Made by a program: the position numbers and the translations under genes. Shown here piece after piece: positions 16,966 through 24,949 of a stretch of 64,000 nt of DNA. Source of the stretch: Oceanobacillus timonensis (lineage in GTDB: Bacteria > Bacillota > Bacilli > Bacillales > Amphibacillaceae); the NCBI RefSeq assembly GCF_900166635.1, contig NZ_LT800497.1:1447504-1511503 (forward strand), written 5' to 3'. The notes beneath the pieces are model-generated. The model did not search any database. It was not told the origin of the DNA and saw only the letters and a program-made list of their open reading frames with translations. Within the stretch, counting starts at the first letter, position 1. Each line of letters starts with the position of its first letter.

Positions 16966-17799
16966 TTAATCATGAATTTTCATCGTATTCAACGTTTTAA
17001 CTGTTTCTATATCATGATGATCAATGATATTGCTTTTTCCTAAACCCAAAGCGGAAATTTTCTCCATATCTTGAGAATCCAATGAAAAATTAAAAATATC
17101 TAGATTTTCCCGCATACGTTCTTCCCGAACAGATTTAGGAATAATAATGACACCGCGCTCCAAATGCCATCTTAAAATAACTTGTGCAACAGTTTTTTGA
17201 TGTTTTTCAGCAATTTCAGTTAATACGTCATTGTCAAAAATATTGTTTCCGCCTTCTGAAAGAGGCCCCCAGGCTTCCATATGAACGCCATATTCTTCCA
17301 TCACCGCTTTTGCCTCATTTTGTTGTAGAAATGGGTGTACTTCAATTTGGTTCACAGCAGGAACAATTTCGTTATTCAAGATAAGATCAACGAGTCGGGC
17401 TGGCTCGAAGTTGGATAATCCAATTGCTTTGATTTTTCCTTCTTTATATAATTCTTCCATGGCACGCCATGAACCATAGTAATCGCCAAATGGCTGATGG
17501 ATCAGGTATAAATCTAAATAATCCAATCCTAAATTTTCTAAAGAGGTTTCCACCGCTTTTTTTGTGTTTTCATATCCTTGATCTTGAACCCATAGCTTCG
17601 TCGTAATAAATAATTCTTCCCGAGGTATACCGCTATTTTTGATTGCTTTACCAACCGCTTCTTCATTGCCATAAGCGGCAGCAGTATCAATGCTGCGGTA
17701 ACCGACCTTTAACGCATCTGAAACACAACGTTCGGTTTCCTCCGGTGATACTTGAAATACCCCGTATCCTTCCATAGGCATGTCGCTGAAAGCAATCAA
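16966..17799 (-). CDS. aldo/keto reductase with lost N-terminus
   Basis: An AKR family NADPH-dependent reductase of up to 277 residues. The TIM-barrel signature pieces are present: DTAAAYGNEEAVG with catalytic Asp and Tyr, LYLIHQPFGDYY with the catalytic His, GLSNF, and the C-terminal PKSVREERMRENLDIF motif. The family normally starts with 10-15 residues forming the first hairpin (such as LNNGVKMP). Here they are replaced by unrelated IAFSD, and homology begins at MPMEGYGVFQV. No ribosome site precedes the possible starts (TTG 17799, ATG 17781). The break coincides with the 5' truncation of the divergent MerR fragment, so one deletion removed both starts. Expression is doubtful. Confidence 0.65.
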   Translation of the reverse strand: MIAFSDMPMEGYGVFQVSPEETERCVSDALKVGYRSIDTAAAYGNEEAVGKAIKNSGIPREELFITTKLWVQDQGYENTKKAVETSLENLGLDYLDLYLIHQPFGDYYGSWRAMEELYKEGKIKAIGLSNFEPARLVDLILNNEIVPAVNQIEVHPFLQQNEAKAVMEEYGVHMEAWGPLSEGGNNIFDNDVLTEIAEKHQKTVAQVILRWHLERGVIIIPKSVREERMRENLDIFNFSLDSQDMEKISALGLGKSNIIDHHDIETVKTLNTMKIHD

Positions 17800-18031
17800 G
17801 AAATACGTTGACCTTTGCCTGATTGGTCAAGAAGCTATTCCTGAGCGAAAGGAGATTGTTCGTGAACAACAAGAAAATGTAAATAAAGAACTTGAAAAAT
17901 TACAAAGATGTGCAGCTTACCTTCGTGATAAAATGGATTTTTACGAAAGGCTTCAACAAGGAGAAGAAGCCTATGATAAATCCAATCCTTTAGAATGGAA
18001 TAAAAAAGAAAATAGCGATTATGATTTTTAG
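17780..18031 (+). pseudogene. MerR family regulator, C-terminal fragment
   Basis: The frame from about 17790 encodes the dimerisation helix and tail of a MerR regulator (MSLKAIKKYVDLCLIGQEAI, then a coiled coil and KMDFYERLQQG). The complete DNA-binding head, about 55-60 residues, is missing. There is no ribosome site. It begins inside the truncated 5' end of the divergent aldo/keto reductase gene, the arrangement expected after deletion of a divergent promoter region. Confidence 0.6.
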
Positions 18032-18129
18032 ATTGCTTTTTTATTGATTATGGGAATTATCAATAAAATGGATGTGGGCTTGGGGCAAGGGAATTATAAA
18101 CAATTTCATGTTAGCATTAACGTTTTCAT

Positions 18130-18276
18130 TTAACGAGCTTGTCTGATAGCTTCTCTGTCATTAGCTTCCATTCGCTCAATAGTCCGTTTAAGATTAATTG
18201 TTGTCGTCCGTTTGTTAGGATTTCGAGGAGGTTCGTTTTTGTGATGGGAGATATGCTTCGTTTGTTGTTTTTCCAT
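18130..18276 (-). CDS. possible small basic protein, 48 residues
   Basis: A short frame beginning MEKQQTKHISHHKNE, rich in Lys, Arg, Asn and Thr, with AAAGGAG 10 bases upstream of the ATG. It overlaps the 3' part of the gene fragment at 18215-18415 in another frame. If real, it would be the third gene of a minus-strand set. The family is unknown and there is no supporting homology that I recognise. Confidence 0.3.
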   Translation of the reverse strand: MEKQQTKHISHHKNEPPRNPNKRTTTINLKRTIERMEANDREAIRQAR

Positions 18277-18415
18277 TTTTTTCAAGCTCCTTTGCTCTTT
18301 TCTTTATCCTATTATCGTTTATATGTCTTTTATATTCTCTAATACTAAGTGTAATGTCGTCCAAAAGCAGTTCGTCCTTATAATTAATCTTTCGTATTAG
18401 CGGAACCTCCTTCAT
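18215..18415 (-). pseudogene. truncated N-terminus of a retropepsin-like aspartic protease gene (probable)
   Basis: The first about 24 residues (MKEVPLIRKINYKDELLLDD) resemble the start of small clan AA aspartic protease-like proteins that follow a 75-100-residue partner gene in Bacillaceae. The catalytic D-T/S-G motif that should follow is absent; the frame runs into unrelated, highly charged sequence. It overlaps the upstream gene by 4 bases (ATGA). The family assignment is from memory of the gene pair and is tentative. Confidence 0.35.
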
Positions 18416-18639
18416 CCAACATCTTGGCGTACTTCAAGAATAATCTGTTTATGAACGGTATGATAGACTACTTCATCTCCTTTTGAATGTAATAACTCTT
18501 TCGTTGCTTCTGCATTAGATACAGGTCTTATCACAGCCACATCTTTAATAACTTCTTTGTCCTTTTCAATTTGAGCTGCTAGTATTTTTAGCTTTACAAA
18601 TTGATTTGGATAAAGATTTCGAACATCAGACCAATCCAT
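18412..18639 (-). CDS. small partner protein of the aspartic-protease-like gene
   Basis: A 75-residue hypothetical protein starting MDWSDVRNLYPNQFVKLKIL. The ATG at 18639 is chosen because AAGGAG is about 11 bases upstream; the GTG at 18651 overlaps that site. It is coupled by a 4-base overlap to the truncated gene downstream. Such pairs occur in Bacillaceae genomes, but their role is unknown to me. It is the first gene of a minus-strand unit and is divergent from the Zur-controlled rpsN. Confidence 0.45.
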   Translation of the reverse strand: MDWSDVRNLYPNQFVKLKILAAQIEKDKEVIKDVAVIRPVSNAEATKELLHSKGDEVVYHTVHKQIILEVRQDVG

Positions 18640-18721
18640 CGCTTTATTCACTCCTTCCTAAATTATCATTATTATAGCACTAATTCTTTTATCTACCATA
18701 AATTCAGGTGAAAAACATAAA

Positions 18722-18736
18722 ACGTAATAATTACTG
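18722..18736. promoter_or_regulatory. Zur box 1 of the zinc-starvation island
   Basis: ACGTAATAATTACTG with flanking AAA and TTT matches the Zur core TCGTAATNATTACGA except at three positions. It lies 39 bases upstream of the second box. Confidence 0.6.
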
Positions 18737-18774
18737 TTTACATAATTAATAAAATAGTTTATAATGAATTCTAT

Positions 18775-18789
18775 TCGTAAACGTTACGA
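18775..18789. promoter_or_regulatory. Zur box 2 of the zinc-starvation island
   Basis: TCGTAA-ACG-TTACGA is a perfect-arm Zur-type palindrome followed by TTT, 57 bases before the rpsN start. With box 1 it brackets an AT-rich promoter region, including TATAATG at about 18760. Confidence 0.7.
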
Positions 18790-18846
18790 TTTAAAGTTAC
18801 TATGAAATACGAAATAAAGAGTAATATCGAAAGGAGAAAGTGTAAA

Positions 18847-19116
18847 ATGGCTAAAAAGTCTAAAATTGCAAAAGAGAAACAACGCCAGCAAATGGTTGCA
18901 CAATATGCAGAATTAAGAAGAGAGTTAAAAGCAAAAGGGGATTATGAAGCGCTTCGTAAACTGCCTCGGGATTCTTCACCGACGCGTTTGAAAAGCCGTT
19001 GTGAGGTAACAGGAAGACCACGCGGTTATATACGTAAATTCGGTATGTCCCGTATTGCTTTGAGAGAATATGCGCATAAAGGGCAAGTGCCGGGCGTGAA
19101 AAAAGCCAGCTGGTAA
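18847..19116 (+). CDS. rpsN: alternative 30S ribosomal protein S14, zinc-free type
   Basis: An 89-residue S14 with the [19 protein letters not shown] core. The two CxxC zinc-binding pairs of the short, zinc-containing S14 are absent: this is the C-minus paralogue (Bacillus YhzA type). It replaces the zinc form when zinc is scarce and frees zinc from ribosomes. The ATG has AAAGGAG 8 bases upstream. Tandem Zur boxes lie directly upstream, matching known Zur control of this gene in Bacillus subtilis. It is the first gene of the zinc island. Confidence 0.92.
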   Translation: MAKKSKIAKEKQRQQMVAQYAELRRELKAKGDYEALRKLPRDSSPTRLKSRCEVTGRPRGYIRKFGMSRIALREYAHKGQVPGVKKASW

Positions 19117-19194
19117 TCATGCTGTGAATGTCTAAGCAGTACCATCTCAGCTGGCGCTGTATTTTCAAGTGCTGCTCGATAGAAGAGAAGAAAG

Positions 19195-19233
19195 AAAACA
19201 GCTTTTAGCTGATGATTGGCGGAAAGCTGTTTT
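19195..19233 (+). terminator. terminator or attenuator between rpsN and the first COG0523 gene
   Basis: An 11-bp stem (AAAACAGCTTT with AAAGCTGTTTT) followed by a T-run ends 25 bases before the next start codon. No separate Zur box was seen for the next gene, so partial read-through is likely. Confidence 0.7.
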
Positions 19234-19260
19234 TTCTTTCATGAATAAGGAGGAAAAGCA

Positions 19261-20226
19261 TTGTCACAAGAAAGCCCCATTCCAGTAACGATTCTAACTG
19301 GTTTCTTAGGTGCCGGCAAAACGACATTGTTAAATAAACTGCTGCATGATATGCCAGATGAGAAAGCGGCTGTGATCATTAATGAATTTGGTGATACATC
19401 GATTGATAGTCAGCTGGTGATACGAACAAAAGAAGAAATCGTTGAAATTAACAGCGGCTGTATTTGCTGTAATGTGCGTGGTGATTTGATCAGCTTGTTA
19501 ACTGATTTAATGAAGCAGGAAGAAAAAGTGGATCGCATTATCATTGAAACAACAGGCATGGCGAATCCAGCCCCAGTTATTCAAACGTTTTTGATGGACG
19601 AGCAGATGGCTGATACCTTTGAAATCGACAGTGTAATCACGATGGTTGATGCCAAGCATATCGAGCAGCATCTGCAGGAAGAGGAGCCGGAGCAGCAGAT
19701 TGCATTTGCCGATATTTTGCTCGTGAACAAGACCGATTTGATTACAGAAGATGAAAGAAAGAAGCTGGAAGAACAGTTAACGCATATGAATCCAAATGCC
19801 AAGCAGTTTTATACGACGTATGGAATCGTAGACACGAAAGAATTAATCGGAAAAAAATCGTTTGATTTAAAGTATGCTTTAAACATTGACCCTGAGCTGT
19901 TAACAGAAACGCATCACCATCATCATAATCATCACGTGACATCCTTTGTATTTCAAGATGAACGCCCGCTTGATTTGGACAAAGTGAATAAATGGTTTGC
20001 TTACTTAGTTCGTATCAAAGGAGAAAGTCTCTACCGTTACAAGGGAGTTCTTTCCATTAAACAAATGAAGCAAAAAGTGGTGTTTCAAGGAGTGCATATG
20101 CTCTTTGCAGGTACGGAAGGCGATGTATGGACAAAGGATGAAAAACGCAAAAGCGAGGTTGTTATTATTGGGAAGCATCTTGACCATCAAGAGTTGGAAA
20201 AAGGCTTTCAATATTGCCTTGCTTAA
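19261..20226 (+). CDS. COG0523 (CobW/YeiR-type) metallochaperone GTPase
   Basis: A 321-residue G3E GTPase thought to deliver metal ions to client proteins. It shows a P-loop GFLGAGKTT (residues 14-22), the CxCC metal-binding motif CICC at 67-70, ETTGMANP, the NKTD guanine-specificity motif (156-159), and a His-rich loop (H218-225). A CobW C-terminal domain follows. TTG is the start, with AAGGAGG 8 bases upstream. It is the shortest of three COG0523 proteins in the island and belongs to a different subgroup from the two ZagA-like ones. Zinc as cargo is inferred from the Zur context. Confidence 0.85.
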   Translation: MSQESPIPVTILTGFLGAGKTTLLNKLLHDMPDEKAAVIINEFGDTSIDSQLVIRTKEEIVEINSGCICCNVRGDLISLLTDLMKQEEKVDRIIIETTGMANPAPVIQTFLMDEQMADTFEIDSVITMVDAKHIEQHLQEEEPEQQIAFADILLVNKTDLITEDERKKLEEQLTHMNPNAKQFYTTYGIVDTKELIGKKSFDLKYALNIDPELLTETHHHHHNHHVTSFVFQDERPLDLDKVNKWFAYLVRIKGESLYRYKGVLSIKQMKQKVVFQGVHMLFAGTEGDVWTKDEKRKSEVVIIGKHLDHQELEKGFQYCLA

Positions 20227-20241
20227 TTTTTGAATATCAAA

Positions 20242-20256
20242 CCGTAATAATTACGA
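20242..20256. promoter_or_regulatory. internal Zur box before the flavoprotein gene
   Basis: CCGTAATAATTACGA with flanking AAA and TTT is the best Zur match in the window, with one deviation. It ends only 16 bases before the ATG and 5 bases before the AGGAGG ribosome site, so bound Zur would block transcription initiation or act as a roadblock. Confidence 0.75.
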
Positions 20257-20272
20257 TTTGAGGAGGGTAACC

Positions 20273-21382
20273 ATGAAAAGAATATATGATGTCGTTATTG
20301 TAGGGGCAGGTCCTTCAGGTATTGGTGTTGCGGCAATACTCAAGCAGATGAATGCATCCTGTCTGATTTTAGAAAAAGATGATGTTGGTGCTTCTTTTCA
20401 AAGCTAGCCGGAGGAAATGCGCTTTATTACGCCATCATTCCCGGCGCAAGGATTTGGTCAAACCGATTTAAACGCCATCGTTCCGAAAACGTCACCAGCT
20501 TATACCCTTGATATGGAGCATCCCACAGGACCAGCTTATGCGAAATATTTGGAGGTAGTGGCAAATCATTTTGCCGTTCCAATCAAAAAAGGAGTTCAGG
20601 TGAATCACATAGATAAAAAAGACACCATTTTTTCTATAAATACGTCAGACGGACTTTATCAAAGCCGCTACGTTGTCTGGGCTGGGGGAGAATATCAATT
20701 CCCTGATGTAACGCCGTTTCCTGGTGCGGATCTGGGAATCCACAACAGTATGATTTCATCCTGGCAGGAGATGAATGGAGATGATTTTCTTATCATCGGC
20801 GGCTACGAAAGCGGCATGGATGCTGCCTATCAATTAGGGCAGCTTGGTAAAAAAACGAGAGTGATTGCTAGAACGAATACATGGGAATTGGATAGCAGTG
20901 ATCCAAGTCTTGCTCTATCAACTTATACCTATAACCGGGTTCGCCCCTTATTCGATGCTGGATTATTAACTGTAACGGGTAATACTACTGTCGCACGAAT
21001 TGAAGAAAATCCTTCAGGCTATGATGTCTATACGAAGGATGGAAAAGTATATTTTACAAAAGCGAGACCTATTCTGGCAACAGGCTTTACTGGCAGCACG
21101 AAGCAAATAAAGAATTTAGTGTCACGCGGGAAGCATAACGAAGTACTTGTGAATGAGCAGGATGAATCAACAGCAGTGAGCGGGCTGTTTTTGGCAGGTC
21201 CAGAATTGCGGCATGGCAGCCATATCTTCTGTTATATTTATAAATTCCGCCAGCGGTTTGCGGTAATCGCAGAAACGATTGGAAGACAGCTGGATTTGGA
21301 TTTATCCATTTTGGAAGAGTATAAAAAAGAAAACTTTTATCTGAATGACCTTTCTATGTGCGGGGAGATGTGCCAATGCTAG
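20273..21382 (+). pseudogene. NAD(P)/FAD-dependent oxidoreductase interrupted by an in-frame amber codon
   Basis: The frame from the ATG at 20273 (GAGGAGGG upstream) encodes a flavin-dependent oxidoreductase of 369 codons. It has GAGPSG near residue 11, a second nucleotide motif GGYESG, and ATGF near the C-terminus. Codon 45 is TAG (20405-20407), where the family has a conserved Trp before PEEMRF. The rest is fully open to 21382, and its coding quality is intact. A GGAGG lies 2 bases before the ATG at 20417, giving at best weak restart of a protein without the FAD-binding head. The C-terminus ends in a Cys cluster (CGEMCQC). It overlaps the next gene by 7 bases. It is either a recent nonsense mutation or a sequencing error. 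Confidence 0.75.
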
Positions 21383-23049
21383 AGCAGGCTCAAGCCTCTT
21401 CCCTTACACAGGAAGAGGTGGTGCTGATTGGCAGTGAATCCGTTGGGAAGTCGGGTTTGTTTCGTGCGCTGACGGGTGAGAAAAGTGCTATTGCCAGGAA
21501 TGTAAAAGGGTCGACGATTGCTGCTTTGAAAGCTTCCTGTCAATTACATCCCGATGTCCATCTAACAGATCTTCCCGGGCTGCAATTTGATATGGACAGC
21601 CAGAATACACAGCTTACCCTGGACCATTTTCAGGATGAAAAAACGATTTTATTAGTTGTGAAAGCCACTAATTTAAAGGAAGAATTGACCGAGCTGCAAG
21701 CAGAACTAAATTTGAAAGGCAAAAGGATTGCAGTTGTTGCAACACATCGGGACAAGTATTTACCACCTCTGTCTGAACAAAATCGGATAAAGGAATTAGT
21801 ACAGGTTCCGGTTGTTTGGGTAAATACAAGAAAAATGGATGAGCAGAATCAGGAGGCGGTGATTGAGGGCATAAAGCAGGCGCAAGTTTGGGGAGCTTCT
21901 AAAAGCATTCTAAGCTTTCTTCCCGATGCGGGTGCTACGGCTAATCAATTAATTCCGGTATTTCGTATGCCGATTGCCGGACCAATCCTGGCTTGCTTCT
22001 TTATTTTAGGAATGTTTGCTGTCCCTGTCATGGGTGCTTATTTATTTGTCAGTTGGTTGGAGCCGATAGCTGATCAATATGTTCTTGATCCGATTGCAGG
22101 CTGGATCAATCAGGCGCCTTCTTTTTTGGCGGAGGTATTAACAGGTGATTACGGCTTGATTACGCTAGGTTCTTATTCCTTTCTGTGGGCTTTTCCTGTT
22201 GTGCTGCTGATCAGTGTGATGACAAGCCTTACTGAGGAGACAGGTATACAGGAGCATGTCACACGTGCACTGGATCCATGGCTTCGTAAAATTGGTTTGA
22301 CGGGAAGGGACCTGCTTCCGGTTATCACGGGGTTCGGATGTAATGTTGTGGCGGTTTTTCAAAGCCGAGGCTGCAGCAGCTGCACCCGCACGAACTGTGT
22401 TTCACTGATTGCATTTGGCTCGGCATGCAGTTATCAAATCGGAGCAACACTGTCTATCTTTAGTGCAGCACATGCCCCGCTGTTATTTATTCCATATCTA
22501 TTTATCTTATTTATCGTTGGAGCAATCCACACAAGAATTTGGAATCGGAATGAGGCAGATAATCTAACACGTATTGCTCCGCTTCCTTATATTCAAAAAA
22601 TAAACTGGCAGGCATTTGCATGGAAGGTTGCCAGTTCGATTAAACAATTTTTACTGCAGGCAATGCCGATATTTTTAATAATATGTCTGGCGGCATCTGT
22701 GCTCCAGGCTATGAATATATTATCTCTACTCCATTGGCTTGCGATGCCGATAATCTATTTATTTTCCTTACCTGTAGATGCGGCGCCGGGGCTGATATTT
22801 TCTTTCATTCGGAAAGATGGCCTGCTTATCTTAAATGAAGGGCAGGGCAGCTTATTAATGGAGATGTCGCTGAGCCAGATTTTTATTCTTGTCTATCTGG
22901 CATCGACACTCTCCGCCTGTCTGGTGACATTATTTACAATTGGGAAGGAACTGGGCTGGAGGACTTCCCTGTCTATTGGCGGAAAGCAAATGCTGACCAG
23001 TATTGTCAGCGCAGCAATTGTTGCTGGAGGATTACATTTCATATTTTAA
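21376..23049 (+). CDS. FeoB-like metal transporter with N-terminal G domain
   Basis: A 557-residue membrane protein built like ferrous-iron transporter FeoB. It has an N-terminal G domain with GSESVGKS (residues 19-26) and DLPG. A membrane part with about eight or more helices and two Gate-type nucleoside-recognition domains follows. The conserved GFGC motif is present (C322). It is followed by an unusual CxxCxxxxC cluster (C333, C336, C341) and C351, within or beside the pore region. FeoB itself is usually about 650-770 residues, so this is a shorter subgroup. The ATG at 21376 has GGGGAG 8 bases upstream and overlaps the flavoprotein gene. In this Zur-controlled set it may import zinc or another metal; this is inference. 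Confidence 0.8.
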   Translation: MLEQAQASSLTQEEVVLIGSESVGKSGLFRALTGEKSAIARNVKGSTIAALKASCQLHPDVHLTDLPGLQFDMDSQNTQLTLDHFQDEKTILLVVKATNLKEELTELQAELNLKGKRIAVVATHRDKYLPPLSEQNRIKELVQVPVVWVNTRKMDEQNQEAVIEGIKQAQVWGASKSILSFLPDAGATANQLIPVFRMPIAGPILACFFILGMFAVPVMGAYLFVSWLEPIADQYVLDPIAGWINQAPSFLAEVLTGDYGLITLGSYSFLWAFPVVLLISVMTSLTEETGIQEHVTRALDPWLRKIGLTGRDLLPVITGFGCNVVAVFQSRGCSSCTRTNCVSLIAFGSACSYQIGATLSIFSAAHAPLLFIPYLFILFIVGAIHTRIWNRNEADNLTRIAPLPYIQKINWQAFAWKVASSIKQFLLQAMPIFLIICLAASVLQAMNILSLLHWLAMPIIYLFSLPVDAAPGLIFSFIRKDGLLILNEGQGSLLMEMSLSQIFILVYLASTLSACLVTLFTIGKELGWRTSLSIGGKQMLTSIVSAAIVAGGLHFIF

Positions 23050-23067
23050 AAAGAGGAGGACGAATAC

Positions 23068-24273
23068 ATGAAGAAGATTCCTGTTACGGTATTAAGCGGG
23101 TATTTAGGTTCTGGAAAAACAACGTTATTAAATCATGTCTTACATAACCGGGAAGGGTTAAAGGTGGCGGTCATCGTCAATGACATGAGTGAAGTCAATA
23201 TTGATAGTGAGCTGGTCCAATCCCAAGGCGGATTTTCACGGACAGAGGAAAAGCTGGTTGAAATGTCTAATGGCTGCATCTGCTGCACACTGCGGGAGGA
23301 TTTATTAGTAGAGGTGGAAAAACTGGTGAAGCAAGGAGAGTTTGATCATATATTGATTGAATCTTCCGGGATTAGTGAACCGATTCCGGTAGCCCAAACC
23401 TTCTCTTATATTGATGAAACGATGGATATTGATTTAACCCAATATTGCCGATTGGATACCATGGTTACCGTTGTTGATGCGAACCGCTTCTGGCATGATT
23501 TCGGTTCAGGCGATTCGCTTCTTGACCGGAAACAGGCGGTCAGTGATGTAGATGAACGAAATATTGCTGATTTATTAATTGATCAAATTGAATTCTGTAA
23601 TGTGCTTATTCTCAATAAAACAGATTTAGTCAAAGCAGAAGATTTAGATAAGCTGGAGCAGGTGATTCGTACCTTACAACCGGAAGCAAAAATCATCCGT
23701 ACCCAGCATTGTCAGGTCGATTTACAGGAAATTGTCCATACGAATTTATTTGATTTTGAGAAGGCGAGCGACTCAGCCGGCTGGTTGCAGGAATTAAATG
23801 CGGGCGTCGAAAATCATACGCCGGAAACGGAAGAATACGGGATCAGTTCCTTTGTATACCGGTCCAGATTGCCATTTCATACGGAACGGCTGGTAAGCTG
23901 GTATCAGGATTTGCCAAGAGAAATTATCCGCATGAAAGGCGTTGTCTGGTGTGCGACACATAATGATCTAGCCTTATTGCTATCGCAGGCAGGGCCTTCT
24001 GTTGAGGTGGAGCCTTTAGCCTATTGGGTCGATTCGCTGCCAAAAGCCCAGCAAAGGGAAATATTCGAGAATAATCCAGAAATCAGAGAGCTGTGGGATC
24101 CGCAATTCGGAGACCGCCATACGAAGCTGGTATTCATCGGCATGGACTTGGATAAGGAACAGATAACCGAGGATTTAGAACGCTGCCTGTTGAGTGAAAC
24201 AGAAATGGATGAGGACTGGTCCGCGTTTAGAAATCCATTTCCGTGGCAGCTATCCGGGAGTGCGAAGGCATGA
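23068..24273 (+). CDS. ZagA/YciC-like COG0523 GTPase 1
   Basis: A 401-residue zinc metallochaperone-type GTPase of the length of Bacillus ZagA/YciC (about 397). It has a P-loop GYLGSGKTT (residues 11-19), CICC metal motif (70-73), ESSGISEPIP, the NKTD motif, and a long C-terminal CobW domain ending in a WDPQFGDRHTKLVFIG segment typical of the subgroup. AGAGGAGGA precedes the ATG by about 8 bases. It follows the FeoB-like gene by 18 bases and overlaps the dCTP deaminase gene by 4 bases. ZagA supplies zinc to the GTP cyclohydrolase FolE under starvation; the same role here is likely but not shown. Confidence 0.85.
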   Translation: MKKIPVTVLSGYLGSGKTTLLNHVLHNREGLKVAVIVNDMSEVNIDSELVQSQGGFSRTEEKLVEMSNGCICCTLREDLLVEVEKLVKQGEFDHILIESSGISEPIPVAQTFSYIDETMDIDLTQYCRLDTMVTVVDANRFWHDFGSGDSLLDRKQAVSDVDERNIADLLIDQIEFCNVLILNKTDLVKAEDLDKLEQVIRTLQPEAKIIRTQHCQVDLQEIVHTNLFDFEKASDSAGWLQELNAGVENHTPETEEYGISSFVYRSRLPFHTERLVSWYQDLPREIIRMKGVVWCATHNDLALLLSQAGPSVEVEPLAYWVDSLPKAQQREIFENNPEIRELWDPQFGDRHTKLVFIGMDLDKEQITEDLERCLLSETEMDEDWSAFRNPFPWQLSGSAKA

Positions 24274-24812
24274 TTTTATCCGGACAAACGATAAAACAGC
24301 ATGTTGATGATAAGCTGTTAATGATTACTCCTTTTCAGGAATTAAGTGTCCAGCCTGCTTCGATTGATTTGCGGTTGGGAAAAGATTTTTTAGTTGTTGA
24401 TGACTTGTCCACGCCCTATTTATCGGTTGATCAACCAGCAGATTATCGGAAAATCAAGATAGCAGAGCAAGAGACCATCACGATTCCGCCGCAAAGCTTT
24501 CTATTGGGAACGACATTGGAGCAAATTGGTCTCCCAGAACAGTTAACTGCCTTTGTGGAAGGAAGAAGCTCGATTGGACGACTCGGTGTTTTTATTCAAA
24601 ATGCGAGCTGGATCGATCCGGGATTTTCTGGACAAATTACACTGGAATTGTTTAATGCGAATCGCGTGCCTGTTCAGCTGCAGGCCGGAATGCGAGTTTG
24701 CCAGCTTGTTATTGCCAAGGTGGATCAGAAAACGGAAGGGTATAGTGGAAAGTACTTGTATCAGCAAGGGACGACACCGAGCCGAGTTTATTTGGACAAG
24801 GAAAGAACGTGA
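24270..24812 (+). CDS. dcd: dCTP deaminase (Zur-island copy)
   Basis: A 180-residue trimeric dCTP deaminase/dUTPase-fold protein converting dCTP to dUTP. Motifs seen are SVQPASIDLRLG, EGRSSIGRLGVFIQ with the catalytic Arg/Ser region, and GFSGQITLELFN with the catalytic Glu region. The ATG overlaps the previous stop (ATGA), so translation is coupled to the ZagA-like gene. Enzymes of this fold need no zinc, unlike dCMP and cytidine deaminases. Placement in a Zur operon suggests a zinc-sparing route to dUMP, still requiring a dUTPase elsewhere. The function of the fold is firm; the sparing role is my inference. Confidence 0.8.
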   Translation: MILSGQTIKQHVDDKLLMITPFQELSVQPASIDLRLGKDFLVVDDLSTPYLSVDQPADYRKIKIAEQETITIPPQSFLLGTTLEQIGLPEQLTAFVEGRSSIGRLGVFIQNASWIDPGFSGQITLELFNANRVPVQLQAGMRVCQLVIAKVDQKTEGYSGKYLYQQGTTPSRVYLDKERT

Positions 24813-24880
24813 ATCCTTCATTAGCGGAGAGGAAGCTTCTTTTATATAGACAAAAAATATAGGAATAAAGACGTTTAGTT

Positions 24881-24919
24881 GGCTGTAATGCTGTCATTTC
24901 CAGAATGACGGTTACAGCC
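24881..24919 (+). terminator. hairpin upstream of the second ZagA-like gene
   Basis: GGCTGTAA and TTACAGCC plus GTCATT and AATGAC form an interrupted stem with a 5-base loop, 30 bases before the GTG start. No T-run follows, so an attenuator or mRNA-stability element is as likely as a terminator. Confidence 0.4.
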
Positions 24920-24949
24920 AGTTCATCTGTAAGAAAGGCGTGAAATAAA

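Noticed and set aside
18139..18342. 67-codon plus-strand frame in the decayed region
   Set aside because: Phe/Ser-rich shadow of the minus-strand frames, without ribosome site or similarity.
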